The notes under the pieces are model-generated. The model made no database searches, was not told the origin of the DNA, and saw only the letters and a program-made list of their open reading frames with translations. This document shows positions 24,237-35,799 of a DNA stretch of 64,000 nucleotides, piece by piece. Location: the NCBI GenBank assembly GCA_029721435.1, contig CM056588.1:36907430-36971429 (forward strand), given 5' to 3'. Within the stretch, counting starts at the first letter, position 1. Every line of letters begins with the position of its first letter. This DNA comes from Gymnothorax reevesii (lineage: Eukaryota; Chordata; Actinopteri; Anguilliformes; Muraenidae). Made by a program: the position numbers and the translations under genes.

Positions 24237-25734
24237 TGAACTGAATCAGACACACACGGAAACAGAAATGGACAAATATGCTGTTGAGATAGTGACCTTC
24301 CAGAAAGGGGTTTTAAGAGGCCAACAGCAAATGAAGGTATGTGCAGTTCTGATGGAGCCTTACATACTTTATGGACAATAAAGCAGAATATTAATGCTGT
24401 CCTTTGTTCTTTGGAAATGAAAGTCTGAAGATAATTATGGAAATGACCTAGAGAAGCAATAACCCTCTAAAACTCACCAGAAAAGGACAATTTGGCTCTG
24501 TACTAATCAGGGAAGACCAGGTTATGTCTGAACCCTGTAACAGAAAGTAAAGGTCATCGTATGGCCCCCAAGGAATGCTTACACCACAGCACCATCCAGG
24601 GAGCTTATCTCACAAATGGAAATTATGAGGACAACAAAAAAAAATCACATTTACGAGAATAAAAAATAAGCATATGCGTGCGTAGGGGAGACACTGCTGG
24701 TCCGCCAGTCCGGCCGCTGATTGCCCATCGATTTTGGTATTTACCCGGACATTCAACAAGATCGTAATCCTTTTATCCTTATTGCATTCCCAAAGCAATC
24801 TGCTTCCACTGATTCCATAATATGCACATAACCGCCAAGCCAAGACTATTGTTCTCAGCGCAGAACAGTGCCCAGAGCACCAGAAATATGATACTGGCAC
24901 AAAAGCGCCTGGTTTCCCCAAGTGCCGCTAAGCCTGGACTCACAGTCAGCTGTTATTCATGTTTGTAAATATTTTGACACGTTTACTCAGATGCATTTCA
25001 GTATCTGCCGTGCCACAGATGCTTAGGGACAGGAGACACAGAATGCAAAGGGTAATACAAGCACATAGAATTCAAGAACCTCACGAGCAAGCAACTGATA
25101 TGGATTAACCAATGAATTGGCCAAGAATTAAACTGCGCTCTTCCCAGTCTGAGTACTGAGTTGAGCAGGAACGCCACGAGTGAGCATTCAGTGAAAAACT
25201 GTAGCTATGTTTGCCTCCCACTCTAAACAAGCCTGTAATCAAACAAGAAAACAAAAAGACAAAGTTTCCATGCTTTGTTTTATTATATGCCTCTCAGTTT
25301 CTGAAATACAAGAAAGGCCTAATGATTGAATAACACCAGAATTTTGCGCGGGTTACTACATTACATACAGTTTTGAAAGATCATTTTAGTCACCAGTATA
25401 CACTGTAGAATCAGTGGAGAGTAGACATCACGGAAAATTAACATATTTAAAAGAACCGTGTATGATAACAATATCAAGTCATGGCTTCAGCTCATACGTT
25501 AATCCTTCCAAAGGTACAAAACTTTTTTCCTTCGCAAGATATTGCCACGCAATGCCTTCTAATCATCAATGACATCGATCTCCTTCTTTATACAGCAGAT
25601 TACAATTTAATATATTGCAGTCGCGGTGACATTTACAAAACACGGCGCAGTAACAACTGAACCATTTACAAAATTCGGGACGCTGTTCTCTTAAATGGGC
25701 ACCGGTTCTTCACTCCCCGCGCGCAGGCAAGCAT

Positions 25735-25800
25735 ACGCACATACGCGCGCACACACACACACGCACACACACGCACGCGTACACAATACTCGGACAAGCA
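25735..25800. repeat. CA/CG-rich microsatellite
   Basis: Imperfect CA units with CG interruptions, lying in the first intron of tjp1 about 350 bp downstream of exon A. Confidence 0.8.
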
Positions 25801-26116
25801 AACACACAGTTCGTCTTGCTTGCAGACCCCACAGTCAGCTAAATTAAACTAATTGCAGCACGAAGCAGAAAACGGAACGAACCTGCTCCCACAACTGCAG
25901 TTTACGCCCGCTGTATCACAGACGATCTCACTGTTCTCCTCCAGTTTATAGCTAAAGAGCTAATTGTTCGGCTCGAGCCGGAGCATAATGGCTGTGCGCT
26001 TCCTCCCCCTTGTCATTAGGTAACGCCGATTTGACTGCACTGTGCAGTTCTATGCGTTCCCTCTCCTTTTCTTTCCCCTCTGCATCGCAGTCACCCACAG
26101 TGAGATACATACTCAC

Positions 26117-26214
26117 CACATCTTTCGCTTATGAGGAAGGCGCTCCTCTTTGTTGATGGCAGTCACTCCCAAAGCCAGCTGCATGACAGTAATATATTTC
26201 TGATATTTCACCAT
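26117..26214 (-). CDS. tjp1: ZO-1 leader, exon A with start codon
   Basis: Minus-strand first coding exon. ATG at 26214-26212 sits in a strong context (A at -3, G at +4) just after an in-frame TAG. It codes 32 residues plus two bases of the next codon, and a GTGAGT donor follows at 26116-26111. The peptide starts MVKYQKYITVMQLALGVTA and ends with a basic LPHKRKM segment. The dangling TG joins the leading G of exon B to make Trp, so frame and phase agree. I believe this corresponds to the upstream-start isoform of ZO-1, which places extra residues before the PDZ region. Recognition is from memory. If unspliced, the frame would stop at TGA right after the Trp codon. No signal peptide or membrane segment was seen. 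Confidence 0.65.
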
Positions 26215-26470
26215 TCTGATAGTCCACCGCTACAACGAATCCACACCACAGACCAGCATAGGTGACCATGTAAATTCTATTCCCTGGCATCCGCCTCGGC
26301 TGCGTCTTCCTCGCTCAGCATCACAACGCCATTTCCAGTGCTGAAGAACTGACAGCGACAACAATCCCGAAGGAGCTCAACAAAAGGCACCATGCCGCTG
26401 CGACCCATGTCTATGATGACACTCTAATCTCATTAGAGCTCAGAATAGATGGCTAATCCACTCAATTTTA
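26215..26470 (-). promoter_or_regulatory. tjp1: putative 5' UTR / proximal promoter of tjp1 exon A
   Basis: Unique, GC-richer stretch upstream of the start codon. It contains an upstream frame of 43 codons (ATG 26408-26406, TAG 26279-26277). A second of 46 codons (ATG 26269-26267, TAA 26131-26129) overlaps the main start in another frame. The transcription start cannot be placed. A-rich and GA/GT-rich DNA begins further upstream. Confidence 0.4.
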
Positions 26471-26599
26471 GTCAGGACCGCAACATTGTTCTCTTCCGCA
26501 CTCGGCACTTCTGTAAAAGAAAAAAAAAATAAAGAAAAAAAAGAAAAAAAAAACTCTCAAGAAAAAGACGCTGCAGCACCCAAACGTCCCTGCGTGAGG

Positions 26600-26883
26600 T
26601 AGGAGAGAGAGCGTGTGTATGTGTGTATGAGAGAGGGGGAGAGAGAAATAAAGCGAGGGAGAGTGTGAGAGGGAGAGAGCGCGTGTGTGTGTTAATGTGT
26701 GTGTGTAGTGGAGAGAGGGAAAGGAAAAAAATAAATAAATGTCTCTTTTTTGTAAAGATTTTGGGCGTGTTTTAGCTGTAATATTGAGATATAGGTTATT
26801 CACATATGCCACATTAAAATGAAAAAACCAATCAGACCATTCATCCGCACAGTGATATCAAAGGTCATTAAAATAATAGTGTA

Positions 26884-26921
<38 letters not shown>

Positions 26922-26942
26922 TTAGCGTGAGATTTGAAAGGG

Positions 26943-26982
<40 letters not shown>

Positions 26983-27062
26983 CTGAATGAGAGTGTGATA
27001 GTTAGAGAGAGTGTTAGACAAATAAAGAAAATGAGTGTGTTAGAAAGAGAGAGAGAGAGACG
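26600..27062. repeat. GA/GT-rich low-complexity block
   Basis: Several GA runs (about 26889-26918, 26945-26979, 27043-27060) and GT runs upstream of tjp1 exon A. They produce serine/leucine-rich frames on the minus strand that are not genes. Long purine runs can act as GAGA-type promoter sequence, which is inference. Confidence 0.85.
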
Positions 27063-27299
27063 GGTGGGAGAGAGAAATAAAATTGAAGTCAATTAAGTCC
27101 ACAGCAGAGAGCACACACAGGTCCCTGGGTCAAAAAATCAGCATGGTGACACAGTAACCCCCAAACTCCTCAGCAGGCTTATTGCATAATTACATATGGA
27201 GGCCATTTGTAAACAAATTTGCACGCACGGTGCCATTTACCTGCAGCCACAAGGGCAGGTTTATTTTCCCCCTCATTGCAAGTTCACCTGTACAAATGT

Positions 27300-27598
27300 G
27301 CTTGGTGGCATAGTGGTAAGTACTGTCGCCTCACAGCAAGAAGGTCGTGGGTTTGAATCTGGCCTGGGGCCTTTCTGTGCGGAGTTTGCATGTTCTCCCC
27401 GAGTTCACGTGGGTTTCCTCCGGGTACTCCGGTTTCGCCCACCGACAAAAATCATGCATCCTAGGAACACTCCTACCAAGGAACTGGCTTTAGAACTGGA
27501 GTTGGTCCCCGGGCGCTGCTCTGTGGCTGCCCACTGCTCCTAACTATAGGATGGGTCAAATGCAGAGGACAAATTACTTCAATAAAGTGTATCTGTAT
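27300..27598 (+). mobile_element. V-SINE-type tRNA-derived SINE
   Basis: Near-complete copy. The tRNA-like head has an A box (TGGCATAGTGG) and a B-box-like GGTCGTGGGTTTGAATC. It is followed by the conserved central part TTTGCATGTTCTCCCCGAG ... CCTCCGGGTACTCCGG. The tail runs CTGCCCACTGCTCC ... AATAAAGTG and ends in a TCTGTATCTG repeat. The 115-codon frame across it is incidental. Fish SINEs of this class use the machinery of LINEs. Confidence 0.85.
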
Positions 27599-27599
27599 C

Positions 27600-29035
27600 T
27601 GCTCGTATGAATGACCACGCAGTTTAACGCCTGCATAGATAAGATCACTGCATTTGAAAAAAATGGAAGCATGTACTGCAGTATTAATAACAAATACATA
27701 TTTCTGATCACGCTCCAATACAAAAGCTCCTCTGCATGTTTTTCTGTACACCAAAGCTTACTCTTAGAAATCAGTTACTTCCACAGGGTTCTGGGTTTAC
27801 TTTAACTCTGAAGATTGTCCAGCAATTACCAGCGATCAGTAAAAGCACGAGAGACCATCAGAGATCAAAAGCTCGGATCAACTTCTTCATTCACCCCATA
27901 CATACCATACATGTCTGCATAAATGGATGTGAAATAAATTAAAACGATGAAGAATAAACGTACTGTATATGATATCTACATTATATATGTTATATTTTTC
28001 AATAGGCAGAATGAAGTTTAATAAAAAGTTCCATGTTTTAACTGTCTGTGAAGACTTACATTATGATATTCAGGATAAAAAAAAATATTGAAAATGAAAA
28101 AATGTTTACCATAAATGAGCAATTAATAAAAATTCTATTATTATTGAAACATTTAAAAAGTAAAACCGATTCTGAAATATTTCAATCAAATTCATGTGCC
28201 GTCACTGGCCTATTGTACTGCATGTTATGAAGGACAATACATACAGTACAGCCATCAGGTTTTCCTTTAAGCAATGACACTTCTTCATCGTGGTGCAGCC
28301 ATTTATTTTTAGTGCGGATGCTTACTACCTTAAAATATGCATACGCTTTGGATTAGGGCCTAGAAGTTATCCTGAGGACCCTGCATTAAAATGGGCTTTC
28401 CTGCTCCGATGTGATGAAAATCTGATGTCAGTCCAGGTGAGGTCAGCACCTCCAGAGTTCCTGAGATGCTGCTGCGTATTCTGTACTTCGCAACATCGTT
28501 TGTCAAATAAGCCTCAGCTGAATTAATGATTATGAAGCAGGAAGTTCCGGTCCTGGCTGCTGATTGGTCAATACGTAGTTCCAGCTGTGGTAAAATATAT
28601 TATATATGAACTCCTATGACATGACACTCCTGCTCACATTTATATCACTGCTCACCCACAAAGGACGACAGCATCTGATACGTTCACCAGCTGATCGTTA
28701 TTGCTGTTGCATAGCAACATATTGTTTCTGTATTCATGTTAGGTACTGCATGTTCTACCAGAAAGATAACATTTAATTTGCTTAATACAACAATGTCTCA
28801 ATGAAAATTTGTGTCTTCAACATTTTTAATTTGTTGTAACCATTTTTAGAAGCAATAATCCGTGTGAGGCCATGGTGTGCAATGATTTTGGAACAACTAA
28901 GGAGGTTTTGGGCACTATGACAACATCCCTTCGCTGTTCTAAAATCTCTGTGAACCACAGCTTATTGCTTCACTATAGAGGGCATTGCAAATTTGAGCAA
29001 TCAGGCTGTAAATTAAGCGATTTCTGTCAGAACTA
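27600..29035. other. no gene seen
   Basis: AT-rich DNA. The part at 28530-28870 has a repeat-like texture (GTTGCATAGCAACA palindrome near 28706), but I could not assign it to a family. Confidence 0.4.
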
Positions 29036-29039
29036 TAGA

Positions 29040-29213
29040 TTAAGGGTCCGGAAGGATGGTGGTCCAAGCCCTGGTGTAGGCACTGTAATATCAGTACAGC
29101 TGGTGGGCCCTTGAGCGAGACCCTTAACCCCACATTGCTCTTGGGGGGTACTGTCCCCAGATTAGTCTAATCAACTGTAAGTTGCTTTGAAGAAAAGCAT
29201 CAGCTTAATGACC
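29040..29213 (+). mobile_element. tRNA-derived SINE fragment with L2-like tail
   Basis: Starts inside the tRNA-like part (B-box-like GGTGGTCCAAGCCC). It continues through GGGCCCTTGAGCGAGACCC and ends with the typical tail GTAAGTTGCTTTGAAGAAAA. The A box is missing, so it is truncated at the 5' side. Confidence 0.75.
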
Positions 29214-30848
29214 AGCACAATTAACTCTCACTGACACATGGAAATATCCACTAACATAATTGGATGTAGGTAAATGCTCATGCAAACAAAATTATTTATG
29301 GGAAATGGCAGTTTATATCCCTTTCACTAGAATAAATTAATTCCCAATGCAAATGACTCATAATAAATGCCCCTCCCTGATTTCACAGAATTGTGATGGT
29401 TTTATTTTATTATATCAAATCCCCTCAAGTAAGATGACCAGGCAAGCAGGCATGCGGTTGCATGCAGTCAAGGTTGAATAAGATGGACAATGAAGGTCAG
29501 TACATAGGTAATGTTTCAAAGTGCAGCTGCCCCATTCCAGGCATGCCTGATGGGGGAGCTCTAGTGTTTGAATGCATTGTAGAATTAAAGCGCAAGGTCA
29601 AAGTAACAAAATATGCACTACAGAATCTCCCAGGGAGATGCAAAATTATACATGTCACAGAGAGAAATTGCTAAAATAACATGCAGATGCCTTCGCACTC
29701 ACAGTGGGCATTAATTGACTTCTAGCTTTATACCTGTGCTATGCACAGTATGCGAGGGCATTGTTTTTCGATGCAATGTAGGCAGCCTGGTTTAAAAGTT
29801 CATAGAATTTCCTTTTATACAACATTTTTGGTGAATTTTTTTTTACACGATAACAGCTGACTGAATTAGTCGGTTTTGCTTGCAAAAATGGCTTCAAAAT
29901 GCAGTTTTCACTTCATAACTAAATTCGAAACCTGGCGCATTGTCTTTGTCACAGTAAAACCGGTGTATGCAAAAAACAGACTCGATATTCACGGTGGTTT
30001 CGGAAGAGATGTGTGAAATTACGCACATTGCTAACTCAGTAATAATATATAGATATTAGACAAATAGAGAACCTGAAAAGATCAAGCAGTAGGCTGGAGG
30101 AACTCTCCCAATGACTAGAATATGATGGTAATAAATTCTTGAAGCAGTGATCTCATCGAATATGTAGGGTATCCTTTACAGTGCTCTGTACTCTGCAAGC
30201 TTCTTTGCAGAGCAAAATTTAAATCTGTGGTTATGGCCCTTCTTACAGACACCATACACAAATTTAATACACAATTAAAAACCAGCAAAGACCAATACAT
30301 ACAGGCGCACATACACATAAATGCAACATACAACCACAAAATGCAAGACAACCCTATTTGTTTACTCACATTTAGATCCACGGGTACAGGCAACACCATA
30401 ATTCACAGAATGAACATTTAGAAGCAGCAGCACCTTATGTACATACTCCTCTCCGGCTCCATTTTTGATCACATGAAAAAATATTTTTGGCTGCATATCG
30501 GTTGTTTGCAATGACGGCTTGAGTCCTGTGACTCATGGACATCACCAGACGCTGGGGATCTTCCCTGGTGATGCTCTGCCAGGCCCATACTTCCGTCATC
30601 TTCACTTCAGACTTGTTTTGGGGACTTTTTCCCATCAGTCTCCTTTTGAACAAGTAAAATGCTTGTTCAATTTGTTTCAGATCAGTCTATCGCCTTGGCA
30701 AACAAAACCAAAGTGACAAAGCCGTGTCACTGTCCAGTGTATAATGGTGCTCTCTGTATCCTCACACGTGCTCAACCCTATAATAGCCTCAACCTTTTGG
30801 TCGAGCACATTTTGAATCACTGTTTCTTATTGAAAGACGTATTGAAAA

Positions 30849-31051
30849 CCCCTTTGCGCAGAATACAAAATTTTGCCAATTTTTCCTGTTGTGCATGAGC
30901 CTATTTAAGCTTTAGAACTCAGGATTTGTGACACAGAGATTTTTGAAAATTATTCAAGTGAAGCTAGACATTTGGAAATTCAATTACAGAATTGTTTAGG
31001 AATTAAATTTTGGAATTTACGGACGCCGGCGTCTACATCTGCAGAAAGGGG
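30849..31051 (+). mobile_element. TTAA-type 203-bp MITE (family B), copy 2
   Basis: Inverted ends CCCCTTTGCGCAGA and, in reverse, CCCCTTTCTGCAGA. TTAA lies on the right at 31052-31055; on the left the expected TTAA has become AAAA. It differs from the copy at 33527-33731 at only about seven positions by eye, so the two are young relative to copy 1 or were recently duplicated. Confidence 0.8.
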
Positions 31052-31539
31052 TTAACTCAACCTGACTTAGTCACCTCTTACACTCGGTTGAGGTATGCTA
31101 TGTTTAAAAAAATTCAGTCAGCTGAGATCAGTACATCTTTCAATGAGATAAAGCGACTCAAAATGTGCTCAACCAAAAGGTTAGGTGGGCAGTTAAAGGG
31201 TTAATGGCTTGAATGTCTGCATCACCCCAAAGTGCAGGTGCAAAGTGCAACATAATATTCTGATTTTACACCTGTTCTGCCTTCACAAACATCACTCAAC
31301 AATGGCATCCACGCATCTCCATCATGTTTATCAGTTTCTCACCTTCATCTTTTTTACCCCATAAAGGAATGCATATTAGTGTCTTTCTTTCAAAAAACAT
31401 AGCTGATGGTCAAATAGTAATGATAAATTGTGGTAAATATCAGCTTTATGAAGCATGCACAGTGCTGTTTTTGTTGAGACTGGTTCAGATATGGATTGAT
31501 GTAATTCTGCGGTTTTAGAGCTGTCGTTCTGTGGTTATC

Positions 31540-31880
31540 AGCAATTATCCAATCCGGTGACAGCTTGTCCCCGTCAGACAGCTTTAATCAACGCCAAAGT
31601 TTATTGCTAGCTCTTTGGACATAATTTTCCTCAGCAATTTACAAAATTTTGGCATTTCTTTGTGATCAACACACCCGCAAATTGCACACCGACTATTTGG
31701 CTGATTTGGAACTTCATTAATATCCTTGTCTTAATATAGGTACTTACCTTGAAAACCGCTGCTGATTGAACCTCTTTTCAGCAGATACATGCTGCTAATT
31801 AGCAATCAAATTGATTAGAACGACCGGGGTAGATGCTTTTGCAATTGATGTTCAGAGATTACAAAATTAAAGCCATTTTC
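31540..31880. promoter_or_regulatory. candidate conserved non-coding element
   Basis: Unique sequence between two MITEs with dense homeodomain-type words (GCTAATTAGCAATCAAATTG near 31794, TTCATTAATATCC, CAATTATCC) and no frame of note. The sequence texture resembles vertebrate developmental enhancers. Conservation is untested. Confidence 0.3.
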
Positions 31881-32239
31881 TGGGGATGTTTCAACATTTT
31901 CCGCCCCCCAGTATGTGTGAATTAAAACAATACACTTTATATAGAAACGGCGTGTACAGAACCGCAGTAGAAATAGCTACACCACAGTCGCTGTATGTAT
32001 GTAAATAGGGCAGGGATGTACAGTTCTCACTGCCTTCAAACTCTCCCTGCTACCCCGGCCATTTTGCTGCGTTCAGACAATTCCTGGGCTTTTCGCAGTC
32101 CGATCAGACAGAGGGGAGAAGGGGGAAAAAACAGCATCGACAGGACTTTCTTCCTGGTCCCCCAGGATGCTGGAAAAGCCAGGCTTGGACCCAAGCCCTG
32201 AAAGCGAGCAGAGCACAGGACTGCATGATTTATTACACT

Positions 32240-32640
32240 CACAGTGCAATAGAGGGAGGAGAAAACCGCGGGAGAGAGCGAAGGAAAGAGTGCCCTCCGC
32301 TCAGTGCTCAGTGCACTTTGCCAGGGAGGCCTCTCCTCTGCTCCCGTTTTGTCCGTCTGTCCGTCCATCCGTCGCAGTGTTCCCGTCGCGTGCTGCGAGC
32401 TCGTCAGCCCCGGGCCAAGTCAGCAGGGTCCGACGGAGCAGAATGTGGAGACAGCTCCCACGCCTCGAAAGCGCCTGCCAGGTCCTCTGCTCACTCGCTC
32501 GCTCGAGGGACTTTGCAGCGGGGAATGCGGAGACGATGGCCAGCGGGGAGTCCGCTCTGCTGACCTTTATCTGCCGACGGAATAGGAGAGAGCATGAAAG
32601 GTGCTACTGACACACGCATGAGCCCCGAGGCCGCCCAACA
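32240..32640. promoter_or_regulatory. CpG-rich island, candidate promoter or 5' exon
   Basis: A local GC-rich, CpG-dense stretch (for example CGTCGCGTGCTGCGAGCTCG near 32385) in an AT-rich region. It includes CCCGCGG/CCGCGG words and flanking G/A-rich sequence. Frames are open on both strands (147 codons plus, 110 codons minus), as expected of a CpG island, and none is recognisable. On the minus strand a GTGAGT near 32248-32243 could act as a donor toward tjp1. This is about 6 kb upstream of exon A, so an alternative tjp1 promoter is possible. Confidence 0.4.
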
Positions 32641-32880
32641 CCTCCTGCAGTCGGCCTCATTCACTGCATGACATCGGCCCCAAATAGAAACAAATGCATT
32701 GTGTGGTGAGAGCTAACCATTGAACTGAGTTACAGAGTAGGTCACTGCAGGCAGGTAAAGTTATCCATTCATGTTGAGACAGACGGCTTTTTTTTTTTTT
32801 TGACTGGATCCATAGCTTGACATTTTTATGAATTAAAGTGCAGATTCTTTGAAAAAATAAATAAGATAAAGAAGGATTTT

Positions 32881-32883
<3 letters not shown>

Positions 32884-32925
<42 letters not shown>
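32884..32925. repeat. (TA)n microsatellite
   Basis: About 21 uninterrupted TA units. Confidence 0.97.
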
Positions 32926-32928
<3 letters not shown>

Positions 32929-33526
32929 ATATGTCGGGACAAGAAAGCACATCAAGGGGTCCATCCAAATAAAAATAGTTTTTTTCGAAAAAAGGCAGTT
33001 TGGGGGCTTACACCAGATCTCCAGCTTACCAAAAATAACTGATTGGAACATCAATAAAAAGAGACTGGGTCGAATACGGGCACTGTTGGGTTGGATAAAG
33101 GCAAAAGGAAGTTCAGGGAAGAAATCTAAAGCTGATGACCACAGGATCCCCCCCCCCCCCCCAAATAAAAGAAAAACATCACCTGTCCAGCAGGCATGAA
33201 TGTGTCGTGGAGCAATATTTAAGAAGATTTCACAAAACCCACAGAGGCTACACTGCAAGTCAACTACAAACAAGTAGAAAGGTCTGGTCTCAAGTATGTA
33301 AAATGCCTTGCTGAGTTCCTGGACAAAATGGCACTGTGAACTGACAAAAGCAGAGTGAGAAGGTTTACCTCAGGCTCACATTAATCTAGAATCTTCTCCT
33401 AAGTGCTCTCCGTATACACAGTTGAGATGGCTTTCTTTACTCAACAGAGGCAGCAGCACTCCTCTGACTGACTGCAATAATGAAGTGGGACGATTGGCAA
33501 TGTCTTTATCTTGCTTGATGCCTTAA

Positions 33527-33731
33527 CACCTTTGCGCAGAATACAAAATTTTGCCAATTTTTCCTGCTGTGCATGAGCCTATTTAAGCTTTAGAACTCAG
33601 GATTTGTGTCACAGAGATTTCTGAAAATTATTCAAGTGAAGCTAGACATTTGGAAATTCAATTACAGAGTTGTTTAGGAATTAAATTTTGGAATTTACAG
33701 ATGCCGGCGTCTACATCTGCAGAAAGGGGTT
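33527..33731 (+). mobile_element. TTAA-flanked 205-bp MITE (family B), copy 3
   Basis: TTAA lies at 33523-33526 and 33732-33735, with the same inverted ends as copy 2 and the same orientation. The nearly identical copy lies 2.7 kb to the left. No coding capacity. Confidence 0.82.
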
Positions 33732-35461
33732 TTAATAGCCCTCATGCTAGCACAGAACTGGGCATGTTGGAAACATTACAATAGTGAGGTACTGAGATGA
33801 TGTCTTTGTTGGCTAACCAGGCAGTTGGCCGTAGTATAGGTCGCATATACCCTACTTCCCATCTAAATCACTGGTCACTTTAAAAATGTAAATTCAATTA
33901 TAAAAATGTGAAGTCAACCACAAGAAAATGTACCCGCAAGATGTATTTTTTGTTTGCCTCCCCCTTGTCAATTTGTTAAGCTAGTGTGTTTTGTGGACAA
34001 GAGAGGAGTCAGCTACACTGTAGTATCAAAGTGTTTTCATGGATGACTTCCACTTGGCTGCTGCACTGCGCCAAATCTGGCACCAAATTGAACGACATGG
34101 CACTACCTGAAAACTCTACTTCTGTGTGCCAAAATGTTTGCTGATAAGTCTGTGGAAAGTCAATGGTTGGCATTACGGTAACTTGTTCCAGAGTTTATCT
34201 ACAGTTTCAGTAACATCTATTGGTAAAATCATATTTGTAGTTGTAATTTAGACAAATCGCACAGCAAAGAAAATTGCCCATTGGCCCCTTCAAAAATGGT
34301 TAACATACGGAAAGGGCCCGGTGCAGCAAATGTTCTAATGCACTTTGGGTTTGGAACGTCACACCAAATGGCCACTGCAATATTTCTCACTTTGAAGTGC
34401 ACCGAGAAGGCATCATAAATGCCTTTAGGACTACACTGTACGAGCAATACTACAGTTCGGTCATATACTCTCACAGCTATCTGAGCACTTTATTGAGCAT
34501 TCTGGGGCGGCGGGCTCACCCTTAGCGATACGGCAGCTTGAGAATCCCGCTCAGAACAACTGGCCACTTGTTTTTTATTTTAACCAGGAGCTGCCTCTGG
34601 GTAGTGCAGTCTGCCAAAAAGAAGAAGAAAAAAGATGGCAGCTTTGATGCTCTCCCCTGAAACAGAGTCGGAGAGCAGTTGTTTCAATGTGCTGAAGCTC
34701 GGCTTACCTCAGCCTGCAACAGGAAACAACGAAAAACCCCAACTCCCCAAAGAGAAAGGGGCAGGAGCTCGATGTGTATGTTGTGGCAACAAGCACATTT
34801 GCTTGATGTGGGGTGGATCAAGTGGCCTTGATCGATTGAAAGCCTCAGCGAATCAAAGTCCTTCCACTGTGCATTCGACTCGACTCTAATGAAGCGACCT
34901 GCTCTACTTAATCAGGCCCACCACTCAGCCAGCCCAGCCATTCATCTTTCAAGGCAAAGTAATCAACTCTCCATTCATTTATGATTCCTCAGGAACAGTC
35001 TTTGTGAATACTAATCTTTCAGGGAGCGCTGGAACTGAGCACAGACCTGGAAACGCCAGGATTAATAATTTGAATATCCTACATTGAGGGCCATGCAATA
35101 TTTAGTTACAAAATTATTTAAAATTCACATGCCTAAAATACACATGCCTAAAGCATGTACTTATTGGGTGTGCACTCTAGCATAAATGTAGTATAAATGC
35201 AGGCTTTTGTGGATGAATGTGCACGGGAGTGTGTGCGTCTGTATGTGCTTGCATTTCTGCTGGAATGAGCAGATCACATCTGAGGGAAACTAGTGCTGAC
35301 AGTGGAGAAGGTTAGATTTCTGAAGCTTGCAAGGGACAGAAGAAGCTCACAGAAGGATAAAGGGACAACATGCAAAATGGAGTGAATCTGTGACCTTTTT
35401 CAGGCTAGGCCATACTGTACAGCTGATTAAATAAGCAACCCGAGGCACTTCGAGATTGCAA

Positions 35462-35799
35462 ACCTCCGCCAAGGCAACACAGTCGAAATCTTGCCGAGTG
35501 ACCATGGCTTATCAGAAATTTAAGGTATCTGCAACATAGGATTTCGGGATGGTTGCTGTGGTGGCCATTTGATAATATTTGTTGGAGTGCGGTCAAAATG
35601 GACAGACTGCCATCGCGGCCAAATTGTTTGACCAATCGTGGTCAAAATCAATAGGTTCCATCCCGGATGTAATAGCAACCCACCCACAAAATTTCTGAGA
35701 TACCGTTTTGTTCATTTTTGAGTTGAGTTATCTTATACGCAAACAGACAGACAGACAGACAAACCAATGCCGGCAATCCATAACTTCCTTGGCGGAGGT
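35462..35799. mobile_element. MITE-like repeat with 13-bp perfect inverted ends
   Basis: ACCTCCGCCAAGG at 35462-35474 is exactly inverted at 35787-35799. The interior carries an ACAG tetranucleotide run (about 35743-35760) and the phrase ATTTCTGAGATACCGTTTTG. I recognise the general type as a common interspersed fish repeat but cannot name the superfamily. The two overlapping minus-strand frames are incidental. Confidence 0.6.

Larger units (their letters stand above)
5086..26116 (-). other. tjp1: tjp1 21-kb intron between exons A and B
   Basis: The interval between the two recognised leader exons. It starts with GTGAGT after exon A (26116-26111) and ends with CAG before exon B. It is filled mostly with transposon remnants, tandem repeats and unique AT-rich DNA. 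No further coding exon was recognised inside it on either strand, although small alternative first exons could have been missed. Confidence 0.6.

Noticed and set aside
27300..27380. A tRNA gene
   Set aside because: The A and B boxes belong to the tRNA-like head of a SINE; the cloverleaf is incomplete and followed by the SINE body.
32167..32610. 147-codon plus-strand frame in the CpG-rich block
   Set aside because: Open frames on both strands are expected in a CpG island; no domain is recognisable.
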